From assembly GCF_020073815.1 (NCBI RefSeq), contig NZ_JAIQZJ010000003.1, positions 1 through 64,000 of the forward strand: a stretch of DNA of 64,000 nt, written 5' to 3'. This document shows, piece after piece, positions 52,040 to 62,631 of the stretch. The position numbers and the translations under genes are program-made. Source of the stretch: Nocardioides mangrovi (lineage in GTDB: Bacteria > Actinomycetota > Actinomycetes > Propionibacteriales > Nocardioidaceae). Numbering within the stretch: the stretch's first letter is position 1; each line of letters begins with the position of its first letter. The notes beneath the pieces were generated by a model. It had not been told where the DNA came from. It searched no databases and saw only the letters and a list, made by a program, of their open reading frames with translations.

Positions 52040-52666
52040 GTGATCGTCGTGCTCGACTCCACCCCCCTGCACTCCGGGACGGCCGGCCTGCTCACCGGCC
52101 TGTCCCTCATCGTCGCCATCGGCGCGCAGAACGCCTACGTGCTGCGGCAGGGACTCGCGCGCGACCACGTCGGCCTGGTGGTGGCGATCTGCACGCTCTC
52201 CGACGTGGTGCTGATCTCCGCCGGCGTCAGCGGGATCGGGACGATCGTCGAGCGCGCGCCGTGGGTGCTCGACGTGGTCCGGTGGCTCGGCGTCGCCTTC
52301 CTGACCTGGTACGGCGTGAGCTCGCTGCTGCGCGCCCGCCGGGCCGAGGCACTGCGGGCGTCCGGCAACGGCACCAGCAGCCGCCGCGGAGTGGCCGGAC
52401 GCGCGCTGGCCCTGACCTGGCTCAACCCGCACGTCTACCTCGACACCGTGCTGCTGCTCGGCACCATCGCCAACCACGAGGGATCGACGGGGCGCTGGTG
52501 GTTCGCGCTCGGCGCGTGCGTCGCGAGCACCGTGTGGTTCTGCGCCCTCGGCTTCGGCGCCCGGCGAGCCGCGCCGCTGCTCGCGCGGCCGCGCGCCTGG
52601 CAGGTGCTCGACGTGCTGATCGGCCTGACCATGCTGGGCATCGCGGTATCCCTTGCTGCTGGCTAG
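52040..52666 (+). CDS. lysE: LysE-family basic amino acid exporter
   Basis: 208 aa with about six helices. GLLTGLSLIVAIGAQNAYVLRQG is the LysE hallmark (GAQNAYVLRQG), and ALTWLNPHVYLDTVLLLG is the second conserved segment. It exports L-lysine and L-arginine to prevent toxic build-up during peptide catabolism. GTG 52040 is the start. It is divergent from lysG, its probable activator. Confidence 0.93.
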   Translation: MIVVLDSTPLHSGTAGLLTGLSLIVAIGAQNAYVLRQGLARDHVGLVVAICTLSDVVLISAGVSGIGTIVERAPWVLDVVRWLGVAFLTWYGVSSLLRARRAEALRASGNGTSSRRGVAGRALALTWLNPHVYLDTVLLLGTIANHEGSTGRWWFALGACVASTVWFCALGFGARRAAPLLARPRAWQVLDVLIGLTMLGIAVSLAAG

Positions 52667-52677
52667 GGTGCTGCACC

Positions 52678-53499
52678 ATGAGTGACGGCGACAGACAGCT
52701 CCTGGCCGGGTACGTCGAGGTCTGGTGGCAGGCGATCAACGACTTCACCGACCTCCTCGAGGAGCTCCCCGAGGAGGAGTGGTCCACCCCGACGGACCTC
52801 CCCGGCTGGGACGTCCGGGCCGTGGCCTCCCACACCGCCCACCTCGAGTCGCGGCTCGCGGGCGCCGACGAGGAGACCGCCGACGTCGGTGAGCCGCCGC
52901 ACGTGACCGGCCTGATGGGCCTCTACACCGAGATCGGCGTGGTCAACCGACGCGACGCCAGCCCCGACGCGATCATCAACGAGATCCGGTCGGCCACCAC
53001 CGCCCGGCACACCGCGCTGCTCGCCGACCCACCCACGGACGCGTCCGCGAAGCCCGAGACGATCTTCGGCGGCGTCCCGTGGGACTGGCGCACCCTGCTG
53101 CGCAACCGGCCGCTCGACGTCTGGATGCACGAGCAGGACATCCGCCGGGCCGTCGACCGGCCGGGCGGCATGAGCTCACCGGCCGCGCAGCACACCGCGG
53201 AGTACCTCGCCGAGGGCTTCGGCTACGTGCTCGCCAAGCGGGTCGGCGCCCCGGCCGGCACCACGGCCGTGCTGGAGATCGACGGCAGCGCGCCGTACGC
53301 CTTCGCGGTCAACGACGCCGGTCGCGGCGAGCGCCTCTCCGCGGCGCCGGCCGACCCGACGATCACCCTCCGGATGGAGCGGGAGGCCTTCATCCGGCTC
53401 GCCGGCGGCCGCTGCGCCCCGGAGCCGGGCACCGTCCAGGTCGCCGGCGACACGGCGCTCGGGCAGCGCGTGGTCGACGCGATGGCCACCACCCCGTGA
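52678..53499 (+). CDS. Maleylpyruvate isomerase-family mycothiol-dependent enzyme
   Basis: 273 aa DinB-like four-helix protein. The metal-site pattern is kept: DLPGWDVRAVASHTAHLE (first His), and DVWMHEQDIRRAVDRPGG (second His and the D-I-R motif). These enzymes use mycothiol as cofactor for isomerisation or transfer; the substrate here is unknown. The start is ATG 52678, soon after lysE ends (gap 11 bp). Its stop overlaps the SDR start (GTGA), so the two are coupled. Confidence 0.85.
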   Translation: MSDGDRQLLAGYVEVWWQAINDFTDLLEELPEEEWSTPTDLPGWDVRAVASHTAHLESRLAGADEETADVGEPPHVTGLMGLYTEIGVVNRRDASPDAIINEIRSATTARHTALLADPPTDASAKPETIFGGVPWDWRTLLRNRPLDVWMHEQDIRRAVDRPGGMSSPAAQHTAEYLAEGFGYVLAKRVGAPAGTTAVLEIDGSAPYAFAVNDAGRGERLSAAPADPTITLRMEREAFIRLAGGRCAPEPGTVQVAGDTALGQRVVDAMATTP

Positions 53500-54434
53500 C
53501 GCGTCGGGACACCTGGTCGCTCGCGGACCTCCCCGCCCAGACGGGCCGGACCGTGCTGGTCACCGGCACCACCGTCGGCGGGCTCGGCCACCACACCGCC
53601 CTCGAGCTGGCCCGCCGCGGCGCCCGCGTCGTGCTCGCCGGCCGCACCGAGGCACGGCTGCAGGAGACCGCGCGCGTGATCCGCGACGAGGTGCCGGACG
53701 CCGCGCTCGACCAGGTGGTCGTCGACCTCGCCGACCTCGGGTCGGTACGCCGGGGCGCGGCGATCGCCAGCGGCCTCGGCCCCCTCGACGTGCTGGTCAA
53801 CAACCCGGGCGTGATGGGCACGCCCTACCACCGCACGGCCGACGGCCTCGAGCAGCAGATGGCGACCAACCACTTCGGGCCGTTCCTGCTCACCGGCCTG
53901 CTCCTCCCCCAGCTCGCCGCGAGCGGCCACGGCCGCGTGGTGACGGTGTCGTCGCAGATGCACCGGATCGCGCGGCGGGCGCCGCTGCACGACCCGCGGG
54001 TGCAGGAGGGGCGCTACCAGCGCTGGCCGGTCTACGGGCAGACGAAGCTGGCCAACCTGCTCTTCACCTACGAGCTCGACCGGCGACTGCGGCGCGCGGA
54101 GGTGCCGGTCAAGGCGCTCGCGGCGCACCCGGGCTTCGCCTCGACCCACCTCGCCGCCAACGGGCAGTACGGCCGTTCGAGCGGCGGGATCGCCTCGATC
54201 CTGGACGGCGCGATCAGGCTCGTCTCGCCGAGCACGCCGCTGGAGGGCGCCGCCCCGAGCCTGATGGCGGCCACGGCCGACCTGCCCGGCGCGACGTACT
54301 GCGGACCGAGCGGTCTCGCCGGGTGGAGCGGCGCACCGCAGGTCACCACGAGCAACAAGCTGTCCTACGACGAGACCGCGCAGCGGCGGCTGTGGCAGAT
54401 CAGCGAGGACGTGACCGGCGTCCGCTTCCCCTGA
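53496..54434 (+). CDS. Short-chain dehydrogenase/reductase
   Basis: 312 aa, retinol-dehydrogenase/WW-oxidoreductase-like length. The cofactor loop is VTGTTVGGLGHHTA (TGxxxGxG with unusual TTV), followed by LAGRTEARL, and the NAG motif reads VNNPGVMG with Pro replacing Ala. The catalytic Ser is in VTVSSQMH and the Tyr-Lys in YGQTKLAN. It is coupled to the mycothiol-dependent-type gene, suggesting a shared detoxification or catabolic route. The REPIN-like copy B lies 31 bp after it. Confidence 0.87.
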   Translation: MTRRDTWSLADLPAQTGRTVLVTGTTVGGLGHHTALELARRGARVVLAGRTEARLQETARVIRDEVPDAALDQVVVDLADLGSVRRGAAIASGLGPLDVLVNNPGVMGTPYHRTADGLEQQMATNHFGPFLLTGLLLPQLAASGHGRVVTVSSQMHRIARRAPLHDPRVQEGRYQRWPVYGQTKLANLLFTYELDRRLRRAEVPVKALAAHPGFASTHLAANGQYGRSSGGIASILDGAIRLVSPSTPLEGAAPSLMAATADLPGATYCGPSGLAGWSGAPQVTTSNKLSYDETAQRRLWQISEDVTGVRFP

Positions 54435-54464
54435 CGGTCACGACCCGCACCCGCCCGTCCGAAT

Positions 54465-54536
54465 ATGTAACGCGGAGTTACGGCCCCTTCCGCCCCGGCA
54501 CAACGCCCCGGAGGAGCCTGTAACTCCGCGTTACAT
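54465..54536. repeat. 72-bp REPIN-like element, copy B
   Basis: Same length and design as copy A (35946-36017): ends ATGTAACGCGGAGTTA and TAACTCCGCGTTACAT as perfect inverted repeats, interior CCGGCACAACG at offset +30. Here the left palindrome GTAACGCGGAGTTAC is perfect. It sits in the convergent gap between the SDR gene and the beta-propeller gene and could stop transcription from both sides. Confidence 0.88.
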
Positions 54537-54567
54537 GTTCCGGCGGCGCTACACGACCCCGGTCCGG

Positions 54568-55962
54568 TCACGACCGGTCCGCGACCCGCACCAGCCCGCC
54601 GAGCACGGGGGCGTACGCCGCGCCGTCGTCGAGGGTGACCACGCCGTGGTGGTTGTCGAGGAGCGGCCCGAGGCCGACCCGGCTCGCCCAGGACAGGCGG
54701 CCGGTGCCCAGGTCGAGGGCGCTGAGGTACCAGGCGTCCACGCCGAGCCAGCTGTGCCGCTTGGCCCACACGTAGACCAGGTCGCGGTCGGCCGACACGG
54801 CGGGCGTGCCGCTCGGTGCGTCCATGTCCGTCGTCCAGGCGACCCGGCACTCCCCGCCGGCGACCTCGACGCGCGCGATGCCGCGCGACGTGGTCCGGCC
54901 GAGGATCGTCGAGCGGACGCCGGCGTACCCGTCGGAGTTCTGCACGACCACGCCCGAGCCGGCCGCGACCATGCCGTCGTCGGTCGCTCCCTCGTCGTCG
55001 TCGAAGACCTCGGCGCGGCAGACCACCCCGCCGTCCGTGACCGAGTGGACGACGACCTGGAGCCGGGGGTCGCGGTTCATCGCGGTCGCGACCAGGCCAC
55101 CGGGCAGCGGCACCGGGGCGCTGCCCGGCGTCCCGCTGTCGTACGCCGCCGACCAGTCGACCACGGCCTTCCCGCCGCGCAGGCCGACCCGGTGGAGCGC
55201 CGTCGCGCCCGCGACGTACGCCGTGCCCGCGTCGACCGCGATCGGCCGCGCGACCTCGTCGTCGATGTCGACGCTCGCGACCGACGTGCCGGTGATCGCG
55301 CCGACGACGCCGTCGCGGGAGGCGAACCAGGTGCGGTCGCCGTCGACCGCGAGCCCAGTCACGCAGTCACCGTCGCCGAGCGTGCCCGCGAGGTCGACCG
55401 ACTGGTCCACGACCAGGTCGGGGACACCGACCGTCAGCACCTGCCGGCCGCTCGACGCGACCACTCGGCCGCCGCCGACCGCGAGCCGGCCGGTGCAGCC
55501 GGAGCCCGGCAGCCGCACGGACTCCTGCTGGTGCAGGCTGTCGGCGTCGACCAGCCGCAGCACGGGCTCGTCGTCGCCGCACACGGTGACCAGCCGGCCC
55601 TCGGCAACCGGGTCGAGCCGCTGGCAGCCGGCCAGGCCGTAGAAGCGGGTCCGCACCTGGGGCGACTCGCCGCCCGGCCCGAGCTCGCCGTCGCCGATCG
55701 TCGGGCGGCCGACGTACGACGGGGTCACCCACGTGCCGGCACCGGGCGGGACCCGGACCCAGCCGTCGGGGACCAGCCAGACGACGCCGGCCAGCACCAG
55801 CACGACCGCTCCCGCGACCAGCACCACACGGCGGGTGGGCCGCAGCCAGGCCCGCACCCGGGGGTGCAGCAGCGAGAGCGCCCCCAGCAGGAGCACCAGC
55901 GGGCCGAGGGCCCAGCAGAGGAGGCCGACGCCCACCAGGACGGCCGTGCGCGCGAACCACAT
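54568..55962 (-). CDS. Membrane-anchored PQQ-like beta-propeller protein
   Basis: 464 aa. Two N-terminal helices (residues ~6-32 and ~45-64) anchor it; the rest (~80-464) faces outside and is a WD/PQQ-type propeller with repeated strand motifs (GRLVTVCGDDEPVLRLVDADS, GGRVVASSGRQVLTVG, DRDLVYVWAKRHSWLG, GRLSWASRVG; each cited in part). Such proteins may scaffold envelope complexes or bind ligands. There is no cofactor or catalytic motif that I can identify. It is convergent with the SDR gene. Confidence 0.7.
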   Translation of the reverse strand: MWFARTAVLVGVGLLCWALGPLVLLLGALSLLHPRVRAWLRPTRRVVLVAGAVVLVLAGVVWLVPDGWVRVPPGAGTWVTPSYVGRPTIGDGELGPGGESPQVRTRFYGLAGCQRLDPVAEGRLVTVCGDDEPVLRLVDADSLHQQESVRLPGSGCTGRLAVGGGRVVASSGRQVLTVGVPDLVVDQSVDLAGTLGDGDCVTGLAVDGDRTWFASRDGVVGAITGTSVASVDIDDEVARPIAVDAGTAYVAGATALHRVGLRGGKAVVDWSAAYDSGTPGSAPVPLPGGLVATAMNRDPRLQVVVHSVTDGGVVCRAEVFDDDEGATDDGMVAAGSGVVVQNSDGYAGVRSTILGRTTSRGIARVEVAGGECRVAWTTDMDAPSGTPAVSADRDLVYVWAKRHSWLGVDAWYLSALDLGTGRLSWASRVGLGPLLDNHHGVVTLDDGAAYAPVLGGLVRVADRS

Positions 55963-56001
55963 CTCGGGCGAGATCCTACGACGCGGCAGCCGTGCCGCGA
56001 C

Positions 56002-56679
56002 TCAGCGCCCGCGAGCGAGGATCCCCTCGCGGCGGCCGACGTACGCCGCGGCCACGAGCGTCGTGGTCATCGCGGTCGCGTTGATCGCCAGCACGGTGAT
56101 GCCCTTGACCAGGACGTAGGTCTCGAGCGGCTGCGAGAGCAGGAGGGCCAGCCCGATCGTGGCCTTCGCCAGCCACAGCACGGCCCAGAAGACGGTGAGG
56201 CCGCGGAAGAGCCGGACGATCCGCGGCCGGGCGGCCAGCTCGTCGTCGAGCGGGTAGAAGTCCGCGGCCAGGCGGGCGACGACCGGCCGCGCGGTCCGCA
56301 GCGAGAGCAGGAACATCGTCGCGATCGCGACGTCGAGGACGATCGGCTGGAGGAAGTAGACGAAGGCGCTGTTCGCCAGCAGCGCCACCAGGGTCCGGGC
56401 GGTGAGGACGGCCGTCGTCAGCAGCAGCAGCCCCGAGGTCCGCCGGCCGGTGAGGGCCCGCCACCCGAGCGCGCCGTACGACCAGACCAGCGCGGCGACG
56501 ATGGCGGTCCAGACACCTGAGGCGCAGACGACGGTGTAGAAGACCGCCGCCGGGACGAGGCACCCGATCGCCATGTTGGTGCCGGCCCGCCGGGCCACGG
56601 CCGCCAGGCACGGGTGCGGTCGCGCCACGGTGACCGGGGCCGGCAGGGCGGCGGGCAGGGCGAGCGCGGTGACTGTCAT
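56002..56679 (-). CDS. VC0807-like multi-pass membrane protein
   Basis: 225 aa with about five to six helices; segments FYTVVCASGVWTAIVAALVWS and RLFRGLTVFWAVLWLAKATIG fit the VC0807/DUF3159-type family of unknown function. ATG 56679 starts after the 161-bp gap shared with the divergent zinc-finger gene. The gap to the beta-propeller gene is 39 bp, so they may share a transcript. Confidence 0.7.
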   Translation of the reverse strand: MTVTALALPAALPAPVTVARPHPCLAAVARRAGTNMAIGCLVPAAVFYTVVCASGVWTAIVAALVWSYGALGWRALTGRRTSGLLLLTTAVLTARTLVALLANSAFVYFLQPIVLDVAIATMFLLSLRTARPVVARLAADFYPLDDELAARPRIVRLFRGLTVFWAVLWLAKATIGLALLLSQPLETYVLVKGITVLAINATAMTTTLVAAAYVGRREGILARGR

Positions 56680-56840
56680 GGAGGACCCAACTGGAGGAGG
56701 CGTACCTGGGACATCGGCTCGTGCGGGCGATTCTTGAGCGACGTTCCCGTGCCTGCAGGACGGAACCGTGACGTGCTCATGACGCGGAGGTAAGGATCTG
56801 CCACTATTCCGCCACACACTGTCCGTATCGGGGGAGATGG

Positions 56841-57209
56841 ATGGACCAGGACCCGACGTCCAAGCACTGCTCGTTCTGCGGCGAGACCGGCAGCTACGAC
56901 CCGCCGCTGTGCGGTGGTCTCGGCGCGTTCATCTGCGGCGACTGCATCGACGACAACGCCCGCGGCCTCGCCGACTTCCAGGCGACCGGCATCGTCGAGC
57001 CGAAGCCGTGGGCCGACATGTCCGAGACCCACCTGCTCAGCCGGCTGTGGCTGATCGCGGGCACCGTGACCCAGGCCGAGGACTTCCTCCGGGACTGGGT
57101 GCACATGATCCGCGGGCGCGGCGTCTCGTGGACGGAGATCGGGAAGGCGCTCGGGATCTCGGCCCAGGCCGCCCGGGCACGATTCGGGAGCGCACCCGCG
57201 CGGGCATGA
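56841..57209 (+). CDS. ClpX-type C4 zinc-finger protein with C-terminal helix-turn-helix
   Basis: 122 aa. Residues ~10-40 (CSFCGETG...[10 protein letters not shown]) have the four cysteines of the ClpX N-terminal zinc-binding domain, but no AAA+ ATPase follows. The C-terminal ~40 residues ([22 protein letters not shown]) look like a helix-turn-helix of the sigma-70 region 4 or MarR type. A free ClpX zinc finger could recruit adaptors or ClpXP substrates, or act as a transcription factor. ATG 56841 has GGGGAGA upstream. The pgm gene follows after 7 bp. Confidence 0.8.
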   Translation: MDQDPTSKHCSFCGETGSYDPPLCGGLGAFICGDCIDDNARGLADFQATGIVEPKPWADMSETHLLSRLWLIAGTVTQAEDFLRDWVHMIRGRGVSWTEIGKALGISAQAARARFGSAPARA

Positions 57210-57216
57210 TGGCCCC

Positions 57217-58857
<1,641 letters not shown>

Positions 58858-58969
58858 CCACGCAAGCACCCACCGCGCGAATACCCCAGATCGGGGACGC
58901 GGTCCCGCATCCCGGGCACCTCCCGCCCGGCCCCCGACATGCTCGGGGGTCGGGGAGTTGGAGGATTCA

Positions 58970-61900
58970 GTGGGCCGTCTGCTGCACGCTCTCGGCTCCT
59001 TCTGCGCCCGGCACGGGCTGGTCGTCGTCGCCGTGTGGGTGCTGGTCGCGGTCGGCGTCGGCACCGCGGTGGCCACGATCGGCGCCCAGACCGGCAACGA
59101 CCTGTCCCTGCCGGGCACCGGCAGCCAGGCGGCGAAGGACCTGCTCGAGGAGCGCTTCCCGCCGCAGCAGAACGGCGTCAACCCGATCGTCTTCGACGTG
59201 ACCGACGGGAGGCTGACCGACGACCGCTACCACCAGGCGGTCGTCGACTCCGTCAAGGCGATGCGCAAGCTGCCGCACGTCCACAGCGTCACCAACCCGG
59301 TCAGCAGCGGCGGCCAGACGGCCGGGCTGCTCTCGGACGACGGACAGACGGCGTTCGCGCCGGTGCTGATGGACATCGGGTCCGGCGACCTGACCGAGGA
59401 GCTCGCGCAGCGGGTCCTGGACGCGACCGAGCCCGCGCAGAAGGCCGGGATCACCACCGCCGCCGGCGGATCCATCGGTACGACGCTCTCCACGGACGAG
59501 TCGGAGACCAGCGAGGTCGTCGGCATCATCGCCGCGATGATCATCCTCAGCTTCGTGCTGGGCAGCCTGGTCGCGATGGGGCTGCCGATCGTCTCGGCCG
59601 TGGTCGGGCTCGGCGTCGCGCTCGCCACGGTCGGGCTGCTCGGGCACGTGCTCGCGGTCCCGACGAGCGGCCCGACGCTGGCCACGATGATCGGCCTCGG
59701 TGTCGGCATCGACTACGCGCTCTTCCTCATCACCCGTCACCAGGACCACCTGCGCGACGGCATGGACGTCGTCGACTCGATCGCCCGGACGGTCGCCACC
59801 TCCGGCAGCGCGATCGTCTTCGCCGGGTGCACGGTCGTGATCGCCCTCCTCGCCCTCGGCGTCGCGGGCATCCCCCTCGTCAGCACCCTCGGCCTGGCGG
59901 CCGCGATCGCGGTCGTGGCGGCGGTGCTGGTCGCGATCACCCTCCTGCCGGCCTTCCTCGGCCTGCTCGGCCACCGGATCGCCTGGCTCTCGCTGCCCGC
60001 CTTCCTCCGACCGCGCGGCCGCCACGGAGCCGGGCTGTGGGCGCGCTGGGCCGGCGTCGTACGCCGCCACCCGCTCGCCGTCGCGCTGCTCTCCCTGGCC
60101 GCGCTCGCGCCGCTGATCGTCCCGGTCTTCAGCCTGGAGCTCGGCCAGGAGGACATCGGGGCGACGTCGCCGGAGACCACCGAGCGGCAGGCCTACGACC
60201 TGGTCGCGGCCGGCTTCGGCGTCGGCTACAACGGTCCGCTCCAGGTCGCCTCCCGGCTCGACCCGGTCGCGGCGCCGAGCGAGGCGTACACGCAGAAGTA
60301 CGACCAGGCGACCTCGCTCCAGCAGGACCTGGAGAAGAAGCAGAAGCAGCTGCCGAAGGAGCAGCAGAGGCTCGAGGCCGAGCAGGCCTCGCTCGAGCAG
60401 CAGAAGTCGCAGCTCCAGTCCGAGCAGGCGACGCTCGAGCGGCAGGCGGACTCGCTCCAGTCGGAGAAGGCCGACCTCGAGCAGCAGGGCGCCGACCTCC
60501 AGCGGCAGCAGCAGGAGCTGGAGGCGAAGCAGGCCCGGCTCGAGTCGGAGAAGTCCGCGCTCGAACGCCGGGCCCGCGCCCGGGCCGCCCGGATCGCGCC
60601 CCTCGCCCGCGAGCTGGCACGCCTCCTGGTCCGCGAGCGGGTGCTCGAGCGCCGCATCGACCGGGCCGCGGGTCACCCGGACCGGGTGGCCCGGCTGCGG
60701 GCGCGACTGGCCGACGTCCGCGCCCGGGAGGCGGCGGTGCGCCGGCAGCTCGCGCCCCTCGTGGCGCAGGCCCGACGCCTCGCCGACCAGGCCCGGCGGC
60801 TGGAGGCACAAGCGGCCGACCTCCAACGGCAGGCCGACGAGCTCCAGCGGCAGGCCGACGACCTCCGCGCGCAGCAGGCCACGCTCGAGGAGCGGGCCGC
60901 CGAGCTCCAGCGCCGGGGCGACCAGCTCCAGCAGCAGGCCGACAGCCTCCAGCGGCAGGGCGACCAGCTCCAGCAGCAGGCCGACGACCTGAGGGCCGAG
61001 CAGCAGCAGGCCCAGCAGGAGGAGAAGCAGGCGAAGCAGCTCAAGAAGGAGCTGACCGCCATGGTGACCCAGGCGGGCGGCGACCCGCGCGGCACCGACC
61101 CCCGCGTCGTCCACCTGCAGGACGGCCTGTCCGGCACCGCCGGCGTCGTCACCCTCACGCCACCGCAGCTGAACACGAAGGGCGACGTCGTCCTGCTCTC
61201 GGCCGTCCCGAGCACCGCACCCGCCTCCGACGACACCGCCCACCTGGTCGAGCACGTCCGCGACACGGTGCTCCCGGAGACCAACCAAGGCGGCGGCATC
61301 ACGTCGTACGTCGGCGGCTACACGGCGTCGTACGTCGACCTCGCCTCCCTGATCTCGGCGCGCCTGCTGCTCGTCATCGGGACCGTCGTGCTGCTGGGCT
61401 TCGTGCTGCTGATGATCGCCTTCCGGTCGCTGCTGATCCCCCTGCAGGCGGCGGTCACCAACGTGCTGTCGGCCGCGGCCGCCTTCGGCGTGCTCACCGC
61501 TGCCTTCCAGTGGGGCTGGGCGGTCTCGCTGCTCGGCATCGACACCGCGGACAGCTCGGTACCGATCGCGAGCTACGTGCCGCTGATGATGTTCGCCGCG
61601 CTGTTCGGGCTCTCGATGGACTACGAGGTCTTCCTGGTCAGCCACGTGCAGCAGCACCACCACGCCGGCGAGGAGCCACGGCAGGCGGTGCGGTCGGGCC
61701 TGGGCGCGAGCGCGCGGATCACCACCACGGCGGCCCTGATCATGACGACGGTCTTCGGGAGCTTCATCCTCAACGCCGACCCGACCATCAAGCAGTTCGG
61801 TGTCGGCCTCTCGGTCGCGGTGCTGCTGGCGGGGATCCTCGTCGTCACCCTCGCGCCCGCGGCCCTGGTGCTCTTCGGCCGCGCGGCCTGGTGGCTGCCG

Positions 61901-62017
61901 CGGTGGCTCGATCGGCTGCTGCCGCACGTCTCGATCGAGGGCGAGCCCGAGGCCGAGGTCCCGTCCGGGCCCGACGACGAGGACTACTCCTCGTCGAGGC
62001 CGCGCTCGATGGCGTAG
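58970..62017 (+). CDS. MMPL-family (RND-type) transporter with large coiled-coil insert
   Basis: 1015 aa. Two six-helix MMPL halves: the first holds GLGVGIDYALFLITRHQD, the second LFGLSMDYEVFLVSHVQQHH, which are the conserved Asp-Tyr motifs of the proton relay. Between them (residues ~447-697), in the second outside domain, lies a ~250-residue Gln/Glu/Leu/Arg-rich coiled coil with heptads such as LQRQADELQRQADDL. MMPL proteins export lipids, siderophores or drugs across the membrane; the coiled coil may dock a partner or span the wall. GTG 58970 follows GGAGG by five bases. It overlaps the convergent regulator gene by 34 bp. Confidence 0.9.
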   Translation: MGRLLHALGSFCARHGLVVVAVWVLVAVGVGTAVATIGAQTGNDLSLPGTGSQAAKDLLEERFPPQQNGVNPIVFDVTDGRLTDDRYHQAVVDSVKAMRKLPHVHSVTNPVSSGGQTAGLLSDDGQTAFAPVLMDIGSGDLTEELAQRVLDATEPAQKAGITTAAGGSIGTTLSTDESETSEVVGIIAAMIILSFVLGSLVAMGLPIVSAVVGLGVALATVGLLGHVLAVPTSGPTLATMIGLGVGIDYALFLITRHQDHLRDGMDVVDSIARTVATSGSAIVFAGCTVVIALLALGVAGIPLVSTLGLAAAIAVVAAVLVAITLLPAFLGLLGHRIAWLSLPAFLRPRGRHGAGLWARWAGVVRRHPLAVALLSLAALAPLIVPVFSLELGQEDIGATSPETTERQAYDLVAAGFGVGYNGPLQVASRLDPVAAPSEAYTQKYDQATSLQQDLEKKQKQLPKEQQRLEAEQASLEQQKSQLQSEQATLERQADSLQSEKADLEQQGADLQRQQQELEAKQARLESEKSALERRARARAARIAPLARELARLLVRERVLERRIDRAAGHPDRVARLRARLADVRAREAAVRRQLAPLVAQARRLADQARRLEAQAADLQRQADELQRQADDLRAQQATLEERAAELQRRGDQLQQQADSLQRQGDQLQQQADDLRAEQQQAQQEEKQAKQLKKELTAMVTQAGGDPRGTDPRVVHLQDGLSGTAGVVTLTPPQLNTKGDVVLLSAVPSTAPASDDTAHLVEHVRDTVLPETNQGGGITSYVGGYTASYVDLASLISARLLLVIGTVVLLGFVLLMIAFRSLLIPLQAAVTNVLSAAAAFGVLTAAFQWGWAVSLLGIDTADSSVPIASYVPLMMFAALFGLSMDYEVFLVSHVQQHHHAGEEPRQAVRSGLGASARITTTAALIMTTVFGSFILNADPTIKQFGVGLSVAVLLAGILVVTLAPAALVLFGRAAWWLPRWLDRLLPHVSIEGEPEAEVPSGPDDEDYSSSRPRSMA

Positions 62018-62631
62018 CGGGTCAGCTCGACCCGGTTGTGCATCTGGAGCTTGCCGAGGATGTTCTGCACGTGGTTCTGCACCGTCCGGTGCGAGAGCAC
62101 GAGCCGCTCGGCGATCTGCCGGTAGCTCATCCCCTTCGCCACGAGCTTGAGCACCTCGGTCTCCCGGTCGGTCAGCCGCGGCTCGAGCGGGTCGGGCTCG
62201 GGCGCCTCGGAGATCCGCTGGAACTCGCCCAGCACCAGGCCCGCCAGCCCCGGGGTGAAGACCGGGTCGCCGTCGGCGACCCGCCGTACGGCGGCGAGGA
62301 GCTCCTCGCGCGAGGCCGACTTCACCAGGTAGCCGGTGGCGCCGGCCTTCACCGCGGCGAGCACGTCGGCCTGCTCGCCGGAGGCGGAGAGGATCAGCAC
62401 CCGCACCTCCGGGTCCTGCTCGACCATCGCGGCGGTGACCGCCACGCCGTCCGGCTCGGGGATCTGCAGGTCGAGCAGCACGACCTCCGGGCGCACGGCC
62501 GCGAAGCGGGCCAGCGCCTGCCGGCCGTCGGCCGCGACGCCGACGACGTCGAGCCCCGCGTCGGCGAGGTCGCGCTCGACCGCGTCGCGCCACATGGGGT
62601 GGTCGTCGACCACCATCACCCGGATGCTCAT
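61984..62631 (-). CDS. NarL/FixJ-family response regulator (MacR-like)
   Basis: 215 aa. Receiver: VVDDHPMWRDAV, Asp in VVLLDLQIPEPDG, Lys in TGYLVKSAS. LuxR HTH: LTDRETEVLKLVAKGMSYRQIAERL and SHRTVQNHVQNILGKL. The start overlaps the stop of the kinase gene (ATGA). It pairs with a MacS-type kinase. The convergent overlap with the MMPL gene might let antisense transcription link the two. Confidence 0.92.
   Translation of the reverse strand: MSIRVMVVDDHPMWRDAVERDLADAGLDVVGVAADGRQALARFAAVRPEVVLLDLQIPEPDGVAVTAAMVEQDPEVRVLILSASGEQADVLAAVKAGATGYLVKSASREELLAAVRRVADGDPVFTPGLAGLVLGEFQRISEAPEPDPLEPRLTDRETEVLKLVAKGMSYRQIAERLVLSHRTVQNHVQNILGKLQMHNRVELTRYAIERGLDEE

Noticed and set aside
58967..62593. Very long open frame (~1200 codons) antisense to the MMPL transporter and MacR-like genes
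   Set aside because: In DNA this GC-rich the opposite strand rarely has stops. The translation is Arg/Gly/Ala-rich with no family motif, while the sense frames have clear domains.
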